Source: Planctomycetota bacterium (lineage in GTDB: Bacteria; Planctomycetota; PUPC01; DSUN01). Taken from it: a DNA stretch of 5,104 bases. Under the pieces are notes generated by a model, which searched no databases, was not told where the DNA came from, and saw only the letters and a program-made list of their open reading frames with translations. Of the stretch, positions 1-3,057 are shown one piece after another (position 1 is the stretch's first letter; the number at the start of each line of letters is the position of its first letter). The translations under genes were made by a program, and so were the position numbers. The stretch is from the NCBI GenBank assembly GCA_016872875.1, contig VGYW01000546.1, positions 1 to 5,104 of the forward strand. The letters run 5' to 3'.

Positions 1-210
1 ACGACCCACGAGGACGGCACCACGGTCGTCAAGAAATATCGAAACCCCGAGAGCGAGGGCTGGAAGCTCTACCAGAACGTGGCCGACCACCTGGTGAAGG
101 GCGAGGCGCTCGTCATCCCGCCCGAGTGGGCAAGGCGGCCCATCCACATCCTCGACCTCGCCTGCAAGAGCGCCAGGAAGGGCACGAGCCTGAAGGCGCG
201 ATACAAGTAG
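1..210 (+). CDS. Gfo/Idh/MocA-family oxidoreductase, C-terminal fragment
   Basis: The frame is open from base 1 and ends at TAG 208-210, giving the last 69 residues of a protein whose start lies left of the window. The tail reads as the end of a Gfo/Idh/MocA NAD(P)-dependent sugar or polyol oxidoreductase. It has a Trp-x-x-Tyr-x-Asn-Val-Ala-Asp-His-Leu segment, then Lys-Gly-Glu, then Pro-Pro-Glu-Trp-Ala-Arg-Arg-Pro, and a closing helix with Lys-Ser-Ala-Arg-Lys-Gly. This is the usual closing pattern in the family, where a helix with a Pro-Glu-x-Ala motif precedes the final Ser-Ala...Gly. The Rossmann domain and catalytic residues lie outside the window, so the substrate cannot be judged. The next gene begins 29 bases downstream on the same strand, so co-transcription is possible. 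The call rests on remembered family pattern only. Confidence 0.72.
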   Translation, partial: TTHEDGTTVVKKYRNPESEGWKLYQNVADHLVKGEALVIPPEWARRPIHILDLACKSARKGTSLKARYK

Positions 211-227
211 CAAGGCGAGAACCCTGC

Positions 228-233
228 GGGAGG
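228..233 (+). promoter_or_regulatory. Ribosome binding site of the methyltransferase gene
   Basis: GGGAGG lies six bases before the GTG at 240-242. It decides the start: the longer open frame from the ATG at 126 lies out of frame inside the end of the upstream gene and adds 38 Arg/Pro/His-rich residues unlike a methyltransferase. From the GTG, the protein opens directly with the conserved Leu-Tyr-Tyr-Gly-Asp-Asn block. Confidence 0.8.
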
Positions 234-239
234 CGAGAA

Positions 240-1712
240 GTGCCAGAGAACGTCCTCTACTATGGGGACAACCTTGACATCCTGCGCCGCTACGTGCAGG
301 ATGAGAGCGTGGACCTCGTGTACCTGGACCCGCCGTTCAAGAGCAACCAGGACTACAACGTCCTATTCGTCGAGCAGAACGGCAGCCGGTCGAAGGCGCA
401 GATTCGCGCGTTCGACGACACGTGGCGGTGGGACCTCGGTGCCGCCGAGGCCTACGAGCGGATCGTCGAGGCGGGGGGCGGGCCGGCCGAGGCGATGATG
501 GCCTTCCGAAAGCTCCTCGGCCAGAGCGACATGCTCGCCTATCTCGTCATGATGGCGCCCCGTCTCGTCGAGCTGCGGCGGGTCCTCAAGCCCACAGGCA
601 GCATCTATCTCCACTGCGACCCCACGGCGAGCCATTACCTGAAGCTCCTGATGGACTCGATCTTTGGGCCGCACAACTTCCTCAACGAGATCATCTGGCA
701 CTACCGCAAGTGGCCCGCGGGCAAGTACACCTTCCAGCGCAACCACGATGTCCTCTTCTTCTATGCGCGCTCGGCGAGCCGCCGCCGCACGTTCAACCAG
801 CTCCACATGGCAAGAGCCGAATCAACCCTGCGCCGGTTTGGGACCGCCCGGATCAGGTCCACCTTCGACGACGCGGGCCGCCGCCTGCCCTCGCAGACCG
901 AGTCCCGCCCCTCAGAAGGGGTGCGGCAGGACGACGTGTGGGACATCGGCCGCGTGCCACCCGTCAAGCAGCTCTTTCCTACACAGAAGCCCGAGGCCCT
1001 CTTGCAGCGCATCATCAAGGCGAGCAGCAGGAAGGGCGACACGGTCCTGGACCCCTTCTGCGGCTGCGGCACCACCATCGTCGTGGCCCAGGCCCTCCAG
1101 CGCCGCTGGATCGGCATTGACATCACCCACCTGGCCGTGACGCTCATCAAGCACCGGCTGCGCGACGTGTTCGGCGATGCGGCCAAGTACCGGGTGGTTG
1201 GCGAACCCGTGTCGCTGCCCGACGCCCAGGCGCTGGCCGCGCAGGACCGCTACCAGTTCCAGTGGTGGGCGCTGGGCATGGTCGGCGCGAGGCCCGTCGA
1301 GGAGAAGAAGGGCGCGGACCAGGGGGTGGACGGCCGCCTCTACTTCCACGACGAAGCCGAAGGCGGCAAGCCGAAGCAGATTCTGCTCTCGGTGAAATCC
1401 GGCGCCGTAAAGGTCTCCGACGTCCGCGACCTGCGCGGCGTCCTGGAACGCGAGGGAGCAGACATCGGAGTCCTCATCACCCTCCAGCCACCCACCAGGC
1501 CCATGACGGCGGAGGCTGCTTCCGCCGGCTTCTATAGCTCGCCCTGGGGAACAAAGCACCCGCGCCTCCAGCTACTTACCATAGCCGGGCTCCTGGAGGG
1601 GAAGCGGGTTGACTGCCCTCCGCCTCGGCAGGCCAACGTTACCTTCCGACGGACCCCGGGCTCCAAGGGGCCGCGCAACGGCGAGAAGCAGAACCATCTG
1701 TTCCCCGGATAG
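240..1712 (+). CDS. DNA methyltransferase fused to a PD-(D/E)XK-like nuclease domain
   Basis: This 490-residue protein, started at GTG 240, is predicted to methylate DNA with S-adenosylmethionine, most likely at adenine N6 or cytosine N4. Residues 4-12 hold the Leu-Tyr-Tyr-Gly-Asp-Asn opening. Catalytic motif IV is Asp-Pro-Pro-Phe at 30-33. A Pro-Thr-Gln-Lys-Pro-Glu block (about 247-252) precedes the AdoMet-binding motif I, Asp-Pro-Phe-Cys-Gly-Cys-Gly-Thr-Thr (271-279). Motif IV before motif I is the beta-class order seen in Mod-type enzymes. Residues 190-240 probably contact the target. From about 337 a second domain begins with Phe-Gln-Trp-Trp-Ala-Leu-Gly and carries Gly-Ala-Asp-Gln-Gly-Val-Asp-Gly (358-365), then Ser-Val-Lys-Ser-Gly (384-388). 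This fits an Mrr-like restriction fold with Asp364 and Lys386 as candidate catalytic residues, but Ser384 sits where Glu or Gln is usual, so cleavage is unproven. No separate restriction, helicase or specificity gene is visible in the window. The next gene starts 13 bases on. Confidence 0.88.
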   Translation: MPENVLYYGDNLDILRRYVQDESVDLVYLDPPFKSNQDYNVLFVEQNGSRSKAQIRAFDDTWRWDLGAAEAYERIVEAGGGPAEAMMAFRKLLGQSDMLAYLVMMAPRLVELRRVLKPTGSIYLHCDPTASHYLKLLMDSIFGPHNFLNEIIWHYRKWPAGKYTFQRNHDVLFFYARSASRRRTFNQLHMARAESTLRRFGTARIRSTFDDAGRRLPSQTESRPSEGVRQDDVWDIGRVPPVKQLFPTQKPEALLQRIIKASSRKGDTVLDPFCGCGTTIVVAQALQRRWIGIDITHLAVTLIKHRLRDVFGDAAKYRVVGEPVSLPDAQALAAQDRYQFQWWALGMVGARPVEEKKGADQGVDGRLYFHDEAEGGKPKQILLSVKSGAVKVSDVRDLRGVLEREGADIGVLITLQPPTRPMTAEAASAGFYSSPWGTKHPRLQLLTIAGLLEGKRVDCPPPRQANVTFRRTPGSKGPRNGEKQNHLFPG

Positions 1713-1717
1713 GAGGG
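1711..1717 (+). promoter_or_regulatory. Ribosome binding site overlapping the methyltransferase stop
   Basis: AGGAGGG begins inside the TAG stop of the methyltransferase (1710-1712) and ends eight bases before the GTG at 1726. It is the strongest Shine-Dalgarno match in the window and picks this GTG over the in-frame ATG at 1609. The overlap suggests that ribosomes finishing the methyltransferase load onto the next gene. Confidence 0.78.
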
Positions 1718-1725
1718 AGCACACG

Positions 1726-2364
1726 GTGGCCTCGCGCAGGTTCTCGCCTATTCGGTTCGCGATCATCCTCCTCATCGGCGGCGTGTGCATCTTCGTGGCC
1801 GACTGGTATCGCCGCTCGCAGCGGCCGGCGCCGGCGCCGCCCGAGGTGCAGCAGCAGGGCATCGAACGGGTGAGGGCCATCCTGGCGAAGGTGGCGGCAA
1901 GCGAGTTCGGCCAGTCGCCCCGCGGCAAGGCCCTCGCCACCACCGTCGAGCGGTTCATCGCGCGCGGCCGCCTCATCTTCTCCGCCGCCATCGGCCCCCA
2001 GGCGCTCTACCGCCGCGAGTTCCTCGGCCAAGAGGCCCTCTACGTGCGGGCCATGGAGATCGCAGGCCGGCTGGTGCTGCGCGACGATGAGATAATGGCC
2101 GAAGGGGTCTTCCACGAAGCCGTCCACGCCACCCGCGGCGGCAGCGGCAAGGCCAGCATCGAGGAGGAGTGCGACGGCTACGCGGCCGGCCTGGCCGCCG
2201 GCGCCGCCGTCACGGGCGCGAAGCTCCCCGACCTCCTGACGATTGACGGCAAGCCCATCGCCGACTTCGTCCAGAGAGAATACCCCGCCAACCCCCGCGA
2301 CCCCGGCTACCAGCCCGTGGGCGAGACCCGCGACTGGCTCCTCCGCCGCACCGGCCTGAAGTAG
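1726..2364 (+). CDS. Membrane-anchored HEXXH protein, putative zinc metallopeptidase
   Basis: From GTG 1726 this encodes 212 residues; I do not recognise the family. Residues 11-27 form one hydrophobic segment (Phe-Ala-Ile-Ile-Leu-Leu-Ile-Gly-Gly-Val...) with Arg residues on both sides. A Pro/Ala-rich linker (about 33-40) and a soluble domain follow. That domain contains His-Glu-Ala-Val-His at 130-134, matching the HEXXH zinc motif, and then Glu-Glu-Glu-Cys-Asp-Gly-Tyr-Ala-Ala-Gly at 146-155, where an acidic residue could be the third zinc ligand as in gluzincins. ImmA/IrrE-type peptidases also have Glu followed by an Ala-rich helix after HEXXH, but the spacing here is short. The C-terminus has a Gly-Glu-Thr-Arg-Asp-Trp-Leu-Leu-Arg-Arg-Thr-Gly-Leu block. 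A longer frame from 1609 overlaps the methyltransferase and lacks a good ribosome site. The gene lies 13 bases after the methyltransferase and is probably in its operon. Peptidase activity is inferred from the motif; topology is unresolved. Confidence 0.75.
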   Translation: MASRRFSPIRFAIILLIGGVCIFVADWYRRSQRPAPAPPEVQQQGIERVRAILAKVAASEFGQSPRGKALATTVERFIARGRLIFSAAIGPQALYRREFLGQEALYVRAMEIAGRLVLRDDEIMAEGVFHEAVHATRGGSGKASIEEECDGYAAGLAAGAAVTGAKLPDLLTIDGKPIADFVQREYPANPRDPGYQPVGETRDWLLRRTGLK

Positions 2365-2397
2365 CTACACCAGCGCCGCTGATTCCTGCACGCGGCC

Positions 2398-2706
2398 TCA
2401 CCTGTGGGCCATCACGGGTGTGCGGCGGCTTCGCTTCACACTGCCGGCTCGCCGTGGGGGGCCGGCGTCGTACTCTGCGAGCGGGATCGTGATCGTGTTC
2501 ACGATGCGCCCCGGCTCCCTGGCGATCTCCTCCATGCGTTCGTACACCGGCCCGTCGAACTCCTGTTCCCCGCAGCGGCGGCAGACCCAGGCAGGCACGT
2601 GGTTGATGTAGATCGTTTGACCCCTATGCTGGAATCGTGCACGGACGACACGCTCCTCCAATGCGCCGTCGCAGAACTCGCAGGTCTGAGGCTGTTCCGC
2701 TCTCAT
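2398..2706 (-). CDS. YgiT/MqsA-type zinc-finger protein, likely antitoxin
   Basis: This 102-residue protein carries Cys9-x-x-Cys12 and Cys42-x-x-Cys45, separated by a beta-rich stretch ending Val-Pro-Ala-Trp-Val-Cys. That is the layout of the YgiT-type zinc finger of MqsA antitoxins. After the second pair come a helix (Val-Tyr-Glu-Arg-Met-Glu-Glu-Ile) and a Thr-Ile-Thr-Ile-Pro-Leu strand, also usual for the family. The last 20 or so residues are basic (Arg/Lys/Pro) and unlike any domain I know. I see no helix-turn-helix like that of full-length MqsA, so DNA binding and autoregulation are uncertain. The gene follows the DUF4258-like gene by six bases, with GGAG (2716-2719) nine bases before its ATG, so the two form one transcript in toxin-first order as in mqsRA. 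It converges on the HEXXH gene with 33 bases between stops. Confidence 0.8.
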   Translation of the reverse strand: MRAEQPQTCEFCDGALEERVVRARFQHRGQTIYINHVPAWVCRRCGEQEFDGPVYERMEEIAREPGRIVNTITIPLAEYDAGPPRRAGSVKRSRRTPVMAHR

Positions 2707-2712
2707 GCTTTG

Positions 2713-2916
2713 TCACTCCGTCTCCGCATAGGCCGTGATGACGCGCACGGTCCCGCCGGGCAACAGGCGCACGATGGTCCGGGCCTCCCGGCCATCGGCG
2801 GTGCGCCCCGCCATCTCATATCGCGGCCCGCGTGGGTCATCCGTGAACCGCCGCGACACCTGGCCAGTCGCCAGAACCCGCACAACGTCCTCCCGTGTGA
2901 GGCCATCGTAGTCCAT
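2713..2916 (-). CDS. DUF4258-like small protein, putative toxin
   Basis: The open frame from the ATG at 2914-2916 gives 67 residues. The order Asp-Tyr-Asp-Gly-Leu-Thr-Arg-Glu-Asp-Val-Val, then Arg-Phe-Thr-Asp-Asp-Pro-Arg-Gly-x-Arg-Tyr-Glu, a Gly...Asp-Gly-Arg turn, and a closing Val-Ile-Thr-Ala-Tyr matches my recollection of DUF4258 proteins encoded just ahead of YgiT-type zinc fingers. DUF4258 is thought to be related to MqsR/RelE-fold ribonucleases; catalytic residues cannot be assigned from this sequence. The protein is short at its N-terminus: relatives usually have more residues before the Asp-Tyr-x-Gly-Leu-Thr block. Its ATG has only GGGGAG directly abutting it, too close for a normal ribosome site, and an in-frame stop lies at 2938-2940. 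A better ribosome site and ATG lie upstream in another frame. The gene may therefore be frameshifted or carry a sequencing error. Confidence 0.68.
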   Translation of the reverse strand: MDYDGLTREDVVRVLATGQVSRRFTDDPRGPRYEMAGRTADGREARTIVRLLPGGTVRVITAYAETE

Positions 2917-2947
2917 CTCCCCGCATCGCCGGGCATTTCAAACTCCC
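2917..2947 (-). other. Probable lost 5' end of the DUF4258-like gene (one-base frameshift)
   Basis: On the minus strand GGGAG (2947-2943) sits six bases before an ATG (2936-2934), ideal for initiation, but that ATG is out of frame with the DUF4258-like frame by one base. Twenty bases separate the two ATGs. If the C run at 2919-2922 (G run on the coding strand) had five bases instead of four, the start would read Met-Pro-Gly-Asp-Ala-Gly-Glu and run straight into Met-Asp-Tyr-Asp-Gly-Leu-Thr. A real one-base deletion, a homopolymer assembly error, or coincidence are all possible. Confidence 0.5.
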
Positions 2948-2964
2948 GTGCCCAGCCTTGTGGG

Positions 2965-2993
2965 TTGAAAGAACGACCGCCATGTCGTATCCT
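2965..2993 (+). promoter_or_regulatory. Sigma70-like promoter of the PQQ-propeller gene
   Basis: TTGAAA (2965-2970, five of six matches to TTGACA) and TATCCT (2988-2993, four of six matches to TATAAT) are separated by exactly 17 bases. Transcription would start near 3000 and leave a leader of about 58 bases before the ATG at 3058. The element lies in the only divergent intergenic region of the window. No equally good promoter was seen for the minus-strand pair. Confidence 0.5.
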
Positions 2994-3007
2994 GGCAGTG
3001 CAAAGTG

Positions 3008-3021
3008 GCCCGTCCACGGGC
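3008..3021. repeat. Short inverted repeat in the leader of the PQQ-propeller gene
   Basis: GCCCGT (3008-3013) and ACGGGC (3016-3021) are exact reverse complements separated by CC. The site lies 15-28 bases past the predicted -10 box, so it could be a small hairpin in the leader or an operator half-site pair. In DNA this GC-rich a 6-bp pairing can arise by chance. Confidence 0.3.
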
Positions 3022-3041
3022 GGTTCCAAGTGCAGAGCATA

Positions 3042-3047
3042 GAGGAG
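3042..3047 (+). promoter_or_regulatory. Ribosome binding site of the PQQ-propeller gene
   Basis: GAGGAG ends ten bases before the ATG at 3058, slightly long but acceptable spacing. An in-frame TTG at 3052-3054 is only four bases from it. The ATG is preferred because it places Arg3 directly ahead of the signal-peptide core. Confidence 0.55.
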
Positions 3048-3057
3048 CGAGTTGCTG

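Noticed and set aside
126..239. N-terminal extension of the methyltransferase from the ATG at 126
   Set aside because: It overlaps the oxidoreductase tail in another frame, gives a low-complexity basic stretch, and lacks a ribosome site, whereas GTG 240 has a good one.
907..924. Small hairpin (CCCCT / AGGGG) inside the methyltransferase gene
   Set aside because: Five base pairs in a conserved coding stretch of GC-rich DNA; expected by chance.
1609..1725. N-terminal extension of the HEXXH gene from the ATG at 1609
   Set aside because: It lies wholly over the methyltransferase 3' end, is Arg/Pro/Thr-rich, and would put about 39 extra polar residues before the membrane segment. GTG 1726 has a strong ribosome site.
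1822..1842. GCCGGC-rich short repeat in the HEXXH gene
   Set aside because: It encodes the Pro/Ala linker after the membrane segment and is explained by codon choice.
2375..2396. Possible terminator hairpin (GCCGC / GCGGC, 12-base loop) between the converging genes
   Set aside because: The stem is only five pairs with a long loop and no T run on either strand, so it is not supportable as a terminator.
2404..3042. A 212-codon plus-strand frame across the toxin-antitoxin-like pair
   Set aside because: It is antisense to two recognisable small genes and its translation shows no domain.
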